Below are positions 53,901 to 62,779 of a stretch of DNA of 64,000 bases, one piece after another. Made by a program: the position numbers and the translations under genes. Origin of the DNA: Anarhynchus alexandrinus (Eukaryota; Chordata; Aves; Charadriiformes; Charadriidae); assembly GCA_008711295.1 (NCBI GenBank), contig VUYV01000229.1, positions 724,738 to 788,737 of the forward strand. The letters are read 5' to 3'. Numbering within the stretch: position 1 is the first letter of the stretch; every line of letters begins with the position of its first letter. The notes under the pieces were generated by a model that made no database searches, was not told the origin of the DNA, and saw only the letters and a list, made by a program, of their open reading frames with translations.

Positions 53901-56900
53901 GAAGATGACAATAAACACGCAAACAACTGACTAGAAGAAGGTCTTCAGAAGAAAAAGAAGAGTGAGCAAAGAAGTCAGAGAAGAACAACACATCAGGTAG
54001 CACTGGGACAGGCAGGGCCTATAAGCACGTGAAGGTGAAGTGCCTGAAGAGCCTTCACAAAGGCTGTTCAACTGCATGGAGTGAATTTCAATTAAGTGTA
54101 AAGAATAGGAAACAGAATGAAAATAATTATTAATCAAATTGGGAAAAGGCAAGATAGAAAGGTCTTAAACTACCACATGACAGGTTTAGAGATGATGGGT
54201 AAGAAGGATGATGCTCCAGCAGCCTGAATCAAGACTGGTCACTGGTGATGGAGAGAAAGCCACACCTGTTTTGTAGAAAGACACTGAAGAATGAAGAGAA
54301 AGATTAAGCAGCCAAAGTCCTATAAAACCAGAGGATAGTCTGAAGTCCTACATCAAGACTGGCTCTCCCTCATTAATATTCAATACAATAATACAAGTAA
54401 ATTCACAGAGCACAGACCTGCTGTTGCTCTCGCAGAAAAAAGAAATCTACCGCACTGGCTACTGAAGGAACAAAGTTGAGGTCTGAATGCACACTTTTTC
54501 ATCTAGTGAACAACAGAGATATTCAGTTTAATACTGCCAGAAGTGAAGAGTTTTTGATATGGACCCCCATTTGTAGTCAAATTTTTAATGCACATGAAGA
54601 CATTCAAATATTTCCTAACATTCTGCTTTTGTACATGCTCATTTACAAGCAGACTGTTCAGATTTACTGAGTATGAGCCCAGATGTGTCAGACCTGTGCT
54701 GCAAGAAAAACTTAAACATATCTTCTTTCTTATTTTCCATTTTAATATGAAATCCATTTCTTAACTCAAAAGTTAATACAAAGTCTCTTCAAAAATAATC
54801 AACCAAAAGCAACATGGCTCAAAACTAAACTCTGCTAGAAATAACTATTATTCTTTTATTCTTTGTCAGCAAAACTCTCCCATTTAACTTTTAGTGGTAT
54901 TAGAAGAGTGTCTGTCTGCAGTAGAAACTGATAGAGCTGGAAGATCAAGTACAGACAAGACATTAAGCTGAGAAACAGGAAATCATGCTCTTTACAAGAC
55001 TGGGGACAGTTTTAATCCTGGATCTAATATTTACTTAAATACTGACCTTGAATAACTAAACCATTCCATCTTACTGTTCCAATCTACCCCACTGAAGTGT
55101 TGTACAGATTTGTTAATATTTGTACAATACTCCGAACATGCCGAACACAAAGGATTATAGCTATTATGGAACAACTCTCTTAATCCTTTCTGAAAGAAAT
55201 GCAATAGTACAATATCACTATTAAATAAAAAAAAAAGAAACACTGAAAACAAGTAGGATGTTAAAATGCTATCTTTTAATTCTTTCCTCTGTACTGCATA
55301 TGAAACTCAACAATGGGAATTATTTTTCAAAAGTTTGAACATGAGAAATATTTTACAAAAAACTACGTATAATAAAGCTATTTCTTTCTCTAAAAGTTCA
55401 AAAGTTCACTTAAAGAGATGATCAATCTCAATGACAGCTACAATTTGTCAATCTGGCTGCCCTGACTGGTCAGTCTGTATCATACTGTAAAATTATATTA
55501 GGACCAAACTCTGATTAGGATTTCATCATCACAAAGGCCACAAAGCCATGGAGATATCGCCTACCAGCTATTCAGCAGATAGAGCAGATAAAGCAGCAGC
55601 CTACAGGGAGCACTCCAGGAAACCTCCACTACTATCTCTGCCCAAAGAAAGAGCTTGCTATGGAACTAGTGGGTAGATTTATGCATTTTTTAATTAGCAT
55701 ACAAAAATTACAATGTGGTTCAGCCTCTACTATTTTTAAAGGGTTGCTTTCAAAAAAAGCAGATAACCAACTGACTGGCACTTAGGCAATCCACTGGAAA
55801 AATAAATGTTTTACTGTTAAATTATGAAAACAAAAATATTAACTTACATTATTTTCCCCTTTTCACTCCCCTGCAAATTTTAGCATATTTTAATTAGTAA
55901 GTGTTAGTTACCATAGCTACCATAACCCCACTATCTTTGAAGTCAATTTTATTAAAATCCTGAAATTCATACTTTTATTGTATCTTAGGTAAAGCTTATA
56001 CAACATTTACAATCATAACTGGTGTTATATGGTGCAATGTATGTACTAAGAACAAAAGAAATAACAACAGCGTAGGTCACCTGTATGTCTTCGCGTCATA
56101 AAAATAAATAAATAAGTGACTTCTGACTATTAGGGTAAAGCAAAAAGCAAATGTGACTGAGGAACAAGGTCAGTTGAGAAGGGTTTAAGACAAAAAAAAA
56201 AGGTATTTATTTCCAGAATAAGCACATAATACAGGAATAACACAGGAAAAGACAAAACTAAACATGAGGGTAAAATCTTCTTGCACAGATAAATCCCAGC
56301 TTTTTAATTCCTTTTTACTGGCACTTTATCCTGTTGATGACAAATAACCATCACCACTATCATATCATAAGTGTTACTCCAAGCAACTAACTGTTTACCA
56401 GCTACAGTTTTAAAAGTTCAAAAATTTTTTTGCTGCTGCCATTTAAACTTTGCACGAATATGCTATATTAAGACTTCAATGCTGAACAGAAAGAAAAGAC
56501 ATAAAAAAACCCAAATTTTGCCTTTGTATAAGCACTTCAAATCTCAGAGATGCCCCTACAGTAGAATTTAGAAGGGAAAAAAAAACCACCCTTCATCTTA
56601 AGAGAGTTAAAAATAAACCAGAAATGGATCAAACACAAAATGAGTGTGAAGTTTAGTTTTAAACATTCTTTATGAATACTGCCACACTTGTATTAAGGAC
56701 TACATTTAAGAGTGCGATGTAGTCACTCTTACACAAAATGATTTGGTGAATCTCTGCATACAGCCAGATCTTCCACTTAGTGAAAAGGTAACACAGCAGT
56801 AGCATGGCAGTTAAATATCTGACAGCCATGCACCTCAAATATCACAGCAGAAAGTTTAAAAAAAAAAAAAATATCAAAAACCTGTTTTTTGAACAAGGTT

Positions 56901-59900
56901 ACTTCAGCACTGCCTACCCTGCTGGGCTTACTTTCTCTCAGTGATGGCAAGAGGGCCATTCGCATGGCAAGACCCGATGCCTGGGTACAGCAGACAGGTA
57001 GCACAGTTAGGAAGAGCTGGACCTGCTGCTCAAGGGCAGTGGCACACAAGCTCATCCACAGGTACTCCAGAATAATCCCAGGAAAAAGCTAACCAATTAA
57101 AAAGAGTCTGTGAGGAACCACTACTGGAAGGTTTCCTACAGCCTCCTCCTGGCACTTCACTCAGGACAACACTCAGGATCACCCAAGAAGAAGTTTCTGG
57201 CATTTTGAATTTTTCCCTGGTGCGATTTCTCCCCAGGTCCCTGTCACATACCATATGAGTTGCATGATAGGGAATAGACCTAGAGCTTTCTAGGAACAAA
57301 GAGTTGGCAAATGCGGTTCTTACCACAATAATTCATTCAGTCTACAGACTGGGAAAGGAAATGCAGCATGTGGGCTATTTGGGAACGTGGGATGGAGTAT
57401 GGGTACACAGTGGCCACAGCTATGACCTGCTCTACATACTCCAACTCCAAACAGCACAACAAGGGAAAAAAATGCACAAAGACACACAATACTACAGAAA
57501 TATCAATAAAAGCTTCACATTAATGTTACACATCAAGACCACGTCCTGACCTGAATTTTGTATATGTTCAACATAATCCAAGATCTCATCTTGTAAATTT
57601 TCACCTATTCCAGCACTTAACAAAGGGCCTCTCCTCCATCAGCTATCCATATCAGAGAAGTCTGCTTCAACTTCTTCACATGTATCCACCCTCAACCTTA
57701 CTCAAAACTCAGTCCTAGAATCCTTTAATTTAAAATTGTTCTGGGAACAGAGATTTTACATCTTTCTGAAATACACAGCCAATTACCTCACCACGAGCTG
57801 TACAGGCTTTTAAAGGTTTAAAAAAAAATAAAAAATCACCTAACCTATTTTAATAAGAAATGGAGCATAACATTTTATCAAGGGGCAAGAAAGGATATGG
57901 ATGCATACAGGTATTAACACATCTGCTGTGGTAGCTAGGGAATTGCTGTGAGAATCTGATGGAGATGCGTTTGTTACGATTGTGTGGGTGGAAAATGTTG
58001 AGGGCAGCAGCTAGAGAGAACAATTATTTACTGTAGTCAGGGAAGAACGCCTCCAATTAGAAGACAGTCACTATTAACTTGTTAACGAACGTAGCCCGAA
58101 GTAGTAAACTTTAAAAAGTCGCTGAACCTCAGTTCATTCCACCTAATCCACATTACTTTGCAAAGCAAGAAAAGGCTCTGACAGGGTCACCTATGGATCA
58201 TGCTAGCTCCTATAAGGTGCATATGCTTATAGACAAAATGCTGCTAGCAAATACATTGGACACGTGTGAAAAAGTTGCAAGTGGCACACATATTTCCAGA
58301 AGATGGACCAGAAAAACAGCTTTTCAGCGTTTTGAGGAGAGGACAGAGAAGAAGAAAAAAGGAAGGGTGTGGACGATCAGAAAGACAGACTCAAACTCTT
58401 CCTGAAAAGCCGTCTACTATTTTTATTTTCTCAACAAGATAGACCAGTTGACATGCCACCTCAAAAAGCTGCTATATAGTGAAACTCCAGTCGAATGAGC
58501 TATATTTTCCATTCAACAGGTAAAAAAATTATTCCTTTATTACTACATAACATCCGTTGCCTGTTAGCCAAATGCTGAACTTGTTATGGCACATTCACTT
58601 TCATGCACCTTCTATGGCTCAAAGATCTAGAACTGTTAGTCAGGAGTCAACCTGTCTGGTTTGAGCCCTAGTCTTTGGCTAACTTTTTCAAAAGTTGAAG
58701 GTTCCCAGACAAACACATACCACCACTATCAGCAGTTCCCAACCATAAGCATACAGACAAAAGAAAAGCGTAGAGCTGCTCAGAGCAAATTTATCACTCT
58801 GCTGTAAAGCATATTGCTTCTTACTGAAGTATTCAAAAGAAGACAGTATTTATCTCCTCAACCAAGTCTACTGCAACTACTTGATACTCTGATCAGGCAT
58901 GTCCAACTTACTTCCCTGCTTTTTTTCTTTCTTTTAAAACTTGTGATACCTTTACAGCAGCAACAGTAATATTCCTCACAAGTATACAGGCTTCCAACCA
59001 CCCAATCTCACCACAAAGGATCAAAGAATTGCTTCTAGACTCTCTCAAATGAGGACAATTGTTTCATGAACCCTTTCAACCAATGCTCCAATAAACCTTT
59101 GTACTATGGGCATGAACGGGTATTTATCCCTGTGTGAACTCCTACTTTACAAAGGTAAAAGTTTCAAAGGTATCTAAATTTCTTTAAACAACATAGGAAA
59201 GGAAATGCTTTTCAGAAAAAAAAGTCACGACGCTAATATGGGTCTTGTATCTGTGTTCCTCCTCTACTCCTTCCTTTTTTTAGGTCGCTAGAGAAGAAAA
59301 GCAAGTGGATCTGTTTCTCAGACTATGATTAACTCCCACTGCATGGGCAGTGTTTGATCATGAAAATATATATAAATAGGTACAACTTTGCTTACTTGAG
59401 CAGCCTTGTTAAATCAGTGTATGAAAATTGGGAACCATTCAAACTGTAAAAGAACACTGTGCAGGCTCAAAAGAGATGACTTTTTCCCATTTTATTCTTT
59501 TCTGTTGTTTGTTTAATTTAATATCTGTACCAAGACTTTGGTCCTGAAGCCTGTTCCTAATGAGGAATCCTTGGACCAAAGCAGTAAAGCCTTAAAGTCA
59601 CCGATGCCCTAATTTGTGCAGGCAAGGGTTCCTTCCAAAAATTCAAAATCAACTTACTAAGTGTATTTTACATATAAAAGCCACTTTATACACATTACTT
59701 ACATTAGAACTAAGGTAGTCTGAAATCCTTTAGAATGAAAAATTCTATACTATTATGGGAAACATTACTGCAGACTAGAAACATTATTTTTTTTAACTAA
59801 AAAGCAGTTTGCATTACAAGTCTGATGTTATGTTTGCCATAAAATGCTGTCATAATCTGTAAAAATAGAGTTGGTCACTATAAACCGAAAACTATGCTAA

Positions 59901-62140
59901 GATGTCTTAATGTAACACCAACTTTTCTCCCCAAGATTTTAACCATAATAAAACCACCAATATTAAAACTCTGAGGAGAAAGTGACAACTTTAAAAGTAG
60001 GTAAACACATGTTGCATACAAAGGATTATTTAAATTATGGTATTGTTACATGGTGCAGGGTGGAAAGAAGAACAGAAGTAAGGATTCATTTGGTGTCCAG
60101 GTGAGAAGTTTTCCAACCATGCAAATTACAGATCTAGTCAGATATATTGAGATGTGACAGATGTAATAAAGATAGCTCTATGTTTCTTTGTGTTCCTTGC
60201 TCAGCTGGAGAATTTCCTGTAGAAATTAAAGTCCCTGGGGAGCAATTAGTGCAAATCACTAATACAGGTAACAAGCCTTGTTCTCTGGAGAAAACAGCAT
60301 ATATGGGTTTGTTCTGGTTCAAGAGAGATGAAACATGGGAAACTGCACAGAAGAACACTTCTCTTAGGTACGCACAGACTCTGCCTGGAACAAGGGAACT
60401 CAGAAAGCACTTTCTGCGCGAAAACTCAGGCTCAACACATGGGCAAAATGGCTGTTACTAAGTATTTCTTTAAAACATTTTAGTTACATTGAGATGAGCA
60501 TGAGGAAGAGAAAGGGCACGGCTGCTGTGGTTCCCCAGTGAGAAAGGGGAAGGTGAAGTCCAATTGGGATGCCTTTGAGAAGAGGCCAAGCAAACCCCAC
60601 CACTGTCTTCCACGGATGTGACAGGTAACTTGCAAGAAATACTTCATATACCAATTCTCCTCCTCTATAGACAGGATAGACAAAACTCAGGCTGCCACAG
60701 GACAACAAAAACTTAACAGGAGAATCACTCTCCTGGTGGGCTATATTATTAGTTCTCCTGAACTCCTGGAGTTGCAAATATCCAGCAATTGGAAAAGTTT
60801 TACAAGGAAACTTTGCTTGCCTGTTTCTTGTTCTTTCCAGGCATCTGCTTATGGTCACTACGGAGAACAGGATAATGGCAAAAGTCACTGCCTGAGTCAG
60901 GGACCCAGTGAACCATCACCAGGCTGAATTGGTTTAGGAACTGATATTTTAAAAAATACAAATAAAATTTAAAAATACAAGTTTTACTGGACTTCAACAA
61001 CAAGTTACTCTGTTTAGAGATCAGAACTCTGTGTTGCCTTCTCACAACTCAACACTGGACAGCAGAGTTTATATTAAGCCCATTCCATATTTGGGGAAAC
61101 GGACATAACCAGTATTTCTCCCCAAGTGGAAAGGTCATGATCAGAACCCAATGTCCTCTTTGCTTTCCAGACTGACATTTCAAATGGTTGTTGCCATCTT
61201 TCAACACACTATTGGGTAAGTCCACCCCAGCCAGTAATTTCCTACAAACAATACCAAACTTCCTCTCTATGTCAACTCCGACTATGGCACTGTGTTTTCT
61301 GTGGCTGCAAGGAAACTACAGAAAGTCTTCGAGGCAACATGCTGCCAAAGAGCTGTGATCTGGGGGGACACACGGCAGAAGTACTATCTCACAAGGGCCC
61401 AACTCATTTAAATGGCCAAAATATGGACTTATTTCTTAACACACACTTTAATTGGTCCTCCTTGCTAGAGAGACATTTGTAAGTTAAACATGAAACAAAC
61501 CAAATGTAGCAAAACCAAGCTTAACAAGCGCAGTATCTAAAGGTCTGGTTCCATTAACGCCTTCCAATTTGTGAAGTCACTTAAACTAACAAAGTGGATA
61601 TAAAACAGTCCCCCTCTAATTTGGCAACATGCTGCCAAACTGCAAAGGTATATAAATGACTCCATGCACTATAAATACTCTGTGTATGAAAACCTTAACT
61701 TTTTTTTTTTAAGTTTCTGATTTCACCCCCGCCGCGCTGTACCGACGGGCACTACCCGCGGCTCGCGGTGATTTTGGAAACCCCTCCGGAGGAGCCGCTG
61801 AGTTCCCTCAGGAGCGCGGCGCTGCCCGGCCGGGACACCCCCCCACCCCCAACGACCCCCCCAACAACCCCTTCCCAGGCCCGGGCCCGCNCCCCCCCTC
61901 CCCGCGGCCCGGCCCGCCCTCACCTGCCAGCGCCAGGATCTGGGCCTTGTGGAGCAGCAGGCGGTCGCCCCACTCGCCGGGGCTCTCGTCGTCCTCCTCC
62001 GCCTCCTCGGGGTTGCGGTACACCGTGTAGACCTTCTGGTTGTCGAAGTCGAGCTGGGACGTGGGGCTGAAGTCCTGGACGCAGGAGACGGGCAGGGCGT
62101 AGCAGACGTTGTCCTCCAGGAACCGCACAAAGGCGTACAT
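30752..62140 (-). CDS. BEND5: BEND5, BEN domain-containing protein 5 (six coding exons, whole gene span)
   Basis: The coding sequence joins 62140-61924, 48156-48023, 46313-45938, 39689-39541, 35012-34799 and 30912-30752 on the minus strand: 1251 bases, 416 residues plus stop. Every junction has AG/GT ends and keeps frame. The product matches vertebrate BEND5 along its length: a conserved N-terminus starting MYAFVRFLEDNVCYALPVSC, an acidic linker, a lysine-rich basic segment, a long coiled coil (about residues 175-241), a proline/glutamate-rich linker, and a C-terminal BEN domain (about 297-403) with the ending AKYNLQ. Family knowledge: BEND5 is a nuclear, neural-expressed, sequence-specific repressor whose BEN domain binds CCAATTGG-type sites; the coiled coil probably mediates self-association. 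The start has a good Kozak context (ACC before ATG) and sits in a CpG island. Length is close to that recalled for human (about 421). No disabling change is visible. Confidence 0.96.
30913..34798 (-). other. BEND5: BEND5 intron 5 (about 3.9 kb)
   Basis: No coding sequence is recognisable. A diverged direct repeat with a 120-bp period lies at 31.86-32.02 kb. The sense-strand end carries the long pyrimidine tract of the exon 6 acceptor. Confidence 0.88.
31860..32015. repeat. Diverged direct repeat with 120-bp period
   Basis: ATTAACATGGTTTATAACAT at 31860 and ATTAACAAGGTTTATAACAG at 31980 begin two segments that match at about 30 of 36 positions. Similarity fades on both sides. It lies in BEND5 intron 5 and is probably an old tandem duplication. 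Confidence 0.85.
34799..35012 (-). CDS. BEND5: BEND5 coding exon 5, N-terminal part of BEN domain (residues 293-363 plus first base of 364)
   Basis: The exon follows a CTTCTAG acceptor and encodes VHLGSGIWVDEEKWHQLQVT, then QGDSKYTKNLAVMIWGTDVL, a KNRSVTGVATKKKKDAVPKP basic loop, and PPLSPHKLSIVR. This is the first two-thirds of the BEN domain, the DNA-binding module. The W-G-x-x-V-L pattern (WGTDVL) and the basic KKKK loop are typical of the family. The donor reads AGA G|GTAGGT, phase 1, and the next exon supplies AA to complete the conserved glutamate of the RECLYDR motif. Confidence 0.96.
35021..35100 (-). mobile_element. Possible MIR/L2-like relic next to exon 5 acceptor
   Basis: AGTAATAATAACAACTTATC, GGTATGTAGCACACAACAGT, ATCCAAGTGCTGTAGGAACA loosely follows a MIR end (AATAACAGCTAACATTTATTGAGCAC...AAGTGCTTTACATA). 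The match is weak; orientation is inferred from that order. Confidence 0.3.
37640..37730 (+). mobile_element. MIR/L2-like relic
   Basis: The segment AATTTAATCTGTCCATGTCT, CAGTTTACCTCTCTGTAAAA, CAGGCTCGGTACTGTTTCCT resembles the shared MIR/L2 core CTCAGTTTCCTCATCTGTAAAATGGGGATAATA. It lies in BEND5 intron 4, in antisense orientation relative to the gene. Confidence 0.55.
39541..39689 (-). CDS. BEND5: BEND5 coding exon 4, linker (residues 243-292)
   Basis: After a GTCTAG acceptor the exon completes a glycine codon and encodes PAIELEKVKPETIEPEPEVQ, then KTFSEEANTSTYYPAPVPVM and DKYILENGK. It is the proline/glutamate-rich linker between the coiled coil and the BEN domain. The FSEEANTS and YYPAP blocks are recognisable BEND5 signatures. 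VKPE resembles a sumoylation-type motif (hydrophobic-K-x-E) at about residues 252-255; whether it is used is unknown. The donor AAG|GTATTT keeps phase 0. Intron phases on both sides agree with the neighbouring exons. Confidence 0.95.
39690..45937 (-). other. BEND5: BEND5 intron 3 (about 6.2 kb)
   Basis: The intron is flanked by GTAAGT and CTAG ends. No coding sequence is recognisable. It contains a GT run and a short GAAT tetranucleotide array near 42.67-42.71 kb and several T runs. I see no clear transposable element. Confidence 0.88.
42671..42710. repeat. GT and GAAT microsatellites
   Basis: Five GT units (42671-42680) are followed by an imperfect GAAT/TGAA tetranucleotide array to about 42710. 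Both lie in BEND5 intron 3. Confidence 0.92.
45938..46313 (-). CDS. BEND5: BEND5 coding exon 3, coiled-coil region (residues 118-242 plus first base of 243)
   Basis: This is the largest coding exon. It starts after a TAACATGCAG acceptor with a good upstream pyrimidine tract and encodes RQDGRKQSEG, then KSIEAVVARLEKQNG, a serine/acidic linker with the MDDAVVPR block, and a long heptad-rich helix from about residue 175 (YEELLRSYQQQQEEMRHIQQ) to RRLQDVLLLRLGSG near 243. Abundant Q, E, R and L without proline or glycine supports a coiled coil, probably for self-association or co-repressor contact. The donor is G|GTAAGTG, a near-perfect match. Reading past it would add only KCRT before a stop. Confidence 0.96.
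46314..48022 (-). other. BEND5: BEND5 intron 2 (about 1.7 kb) with long U-rich 5' end
   Basis: The intron is bounded by the weak donor GTACTG and a good acceptor. Its first hundred bases in the sense strand are almost all T (T15, a short spacer, then T60). The remainder is ordinary AT-rich intronic DNA with no recognisable gene or mobile element. Confidence 0.88.
47921..48006. repeat. Poly-A tract (60 A) with a second A run, poly-U in the BEND5 transcript
   Basis: There are 60 consecutive A at 47921-47980, a short GGAAAGGGGTT spacer, then 15 A at 47992-48006. In the BEND5 transcript this is U15 starting 17 nt after the exon 2 end, then U60. The exact lengths may be unreliable, as homopolymers of this size are hard to sequence. 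Confidence 0.97.
48023..48156 (-). CDS. BEND5: BEND5 coding exon 2 (residues 73-117)
   Basis: The exon begins after a TTTTAG acceptor. Its first two bases complete a glutamate codon with the G from exon 1. It encodes a basic, lysine-rich segment (NSVMQKKIKIPKLSLNHVEE) then an acidic part (GEVTDYGEEDVELRHSK), matching BEND5 between the N-terminal block and the coiled coil. The KKIKIPK patch could help nuclear localisation; that is inference. Frame continuity with exon 3 requires the donor AAG|GTACTG at 48023/48022, phase 0. A second donor-like GTAAGG starts 5 nt upstream and would break the frame. In the sense strand the donor is followed by very long T runs. Confidence 0.92.
53450..53467. repeat. 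18-T homopolymer tract in intron 1
   Basis: A run of 18 T ends in GCAG, so on the plus strand it resembles a splice acceptor. It lies antisense to BEND5 and no exon is recognisable after it. Confidence 0.95.
55010..55095 (+). mobile_element. Possible MIR-like relic
   Basis: TTTTAATCCTGGATCTAATA, TTTACTTAAATACTGACCTT, GAATAACTAAACCATTCCAT resembles the MIR 5' half (AATCCTGGCTCTGCCACTTACTAGCTGTGTGACCTTGGGCAAGT). It is diverged and the call is tentative. Confidence 0.4.
60560..60567. promoter_or_regulatory. CCAATTGG palindrome, candidate BEND5-binding site
   Basis: A perfect CCAATTGG lies in BEND5 intron 1, about 1.4 kb inside from exon 1. This palindrome is the reported target of BEND5 and of Drosophila Insensitive. 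Roughly one chance occurrence of any 8-mer is expected in 64 kb, so its presence alone proves nothing. Confidence 0.3.
61838..61905 (-). promoter_or_regulatory. G-run cluster at the start of intron 1 (possible G-quadruplex)
   Basis: The plus strand carries repeated runs of three to nine C, so the BEND5 sense strand has many G runs with short loops, just downstream of the exon 1 donor. Such clusters can form G-quadruplexes or stabilise R-loops. An N at 61891 lies inside, so the exact run length there is unknown. Confidence 0.5.
61924..62140 (-). CDS. BEND5: BEND5 coding exon 1 (residues 1-72 plus first base of codon 73)
   Basis: This exon holds the start codon at 62140-62138, preceded by ACC (A at -3, favourable Kozak context). 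It encodes the highly conserved N-terminal block MYAFVRFLEDNVCYALPVSC, then a DFDNQKVYTVYR segment, an acidic stretch (EEAEEDDESPGEWGD, residues 45-59) and LLLHKAQILALA. The acidic stretch is where I expect most divergence from mammalian copies. It ends GCA G|GTGAGG, a strong donor, leaving phase 1. The exon is very GC-rich and lies within the CpG island, so several long open frames on both strands here are composition artefacts. An ambiguous base (N at 61891) lies just inside the following intron and does not touch the exon. Confidence 0.95.
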
Positions 62141-62693
62141 GGTGCGGCGGCGGGCGGGGCGGCCGCGCCGGTCCCGCGCTCCCCGCTCTGTTATTGTTCC
62201 TCAAAATCCGCCTCTGCGCTCGGCTGAGCTCGCCTGGCCGCGCCGCCGCCAGCTCCCGGCTAGACGCGAGCAATCTAACGCGGAGCGACGCGAGTCGGGG
62301 CTGCCGCCGCGGGGCGAGGGGCGGGTGGCGGGGCCCGGGCCGGGCGGCGACGGGCAGCGGGAGGAGCGGCCCCCGCCTCGGCCCGCCCGGGGCCCGCGCG
62401 GAAACACCCCTTTCCGGCGGCCCCCGGCGTTTACCGGCCCCTCCGCGAGGCGCGGGCTCGCCTCAGCTCGCCTCTCGGCAGGCCCGGGCCTGCCCCGGCT
62501 CCCCGGGAGCGGCCTCGCGCCTCCGCCGCGGAGGGTGTCGGTGCGGGCGGCGAGGCGGGGCGGGAAGACGCCTCCGTCCGAGAGGCTTTCGAGGGTACGG
62601 CCGGACGGGGTGTCCGCTCGTTCTCGCTAAGCACCTGTGTCGGAGGGACGGCTCCCGCCCCTCGGCCTCGGCCACGATCATGGCGCCGCTGGG

Positions 62694-62778
62694 CCTGGCG
62701 GGCTGAGGGGATCCTGGCGGGCTGAGGGGATCCTGGCGGGCTGAGGGGATCCTGGCGGGCTGAGGGGATCCTGGCGGA
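62694..62778. repeat. 19-bp tandem repeat, four identical copies plus a partial
   Basis: The unit CCTGGCGGGCTGAGGGGAT begins at 62694, 62713, 62732 and 62751, followed by a partial copy from 62770. The full copies are identical, and each copy junction makes a GGATCC. The array sits at the upstream edge of the BEND5 CpG island. Perfect identity suggests recent expansion and possible length polymorphism. Confidence 0.98.
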
Positions 62779-62779
62779 G

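Larger units (their letters stand above)
48157..61923 (-). other. BEND5: BEND5 intron 1 (about 13.8 kb)
   Basis: No coding sequence is recognisable on either strand. Apart from its GC-rich first 190 bases the intron is AT-rich and mostly unique. Noted inside: a CCAATTGG palindrome (60560-60567), an 18-T run (53450-53467), a short T run near 61701, and a MIR-like relic near 55.0 kb. The longest open frames (about 100-134 codons) resemble no family I know. Confidence 0.85.
61730..62700 (-). promoter_or_regulatory. BEND5: CpG-island promoter region of BEND5
   Basis: About 1 kb of very GC-rich, CpG-dense DNA stands out sharply from the AT-rich flanks. It covers the putative promoter, 5' UTR, exon 1 and start of intron 1. 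GC-box-like GGGCGGGGCGG sequence lies just upstream of the ATG (about 62150-62162). I see no TATA box at a sensible distance and no obvious CCAAT box in the first 300 bases, so a dispersed TATA-less start is likely. The transcription start cannot be placed from sequence alone. A divergent transcript on the plus strand is possible but no coding exon is recognisable there. Confidence 0.75.

Noticed and set aside
61949..62706. Several long plus- and minus-strand open frames (92-173 codons) in the CpG island
   Set aside because: They are arginine/proline/glycine/alanine-rich products of GC composition that overlap BEND5 exon 1 in other frames. None has a recognisable domain.
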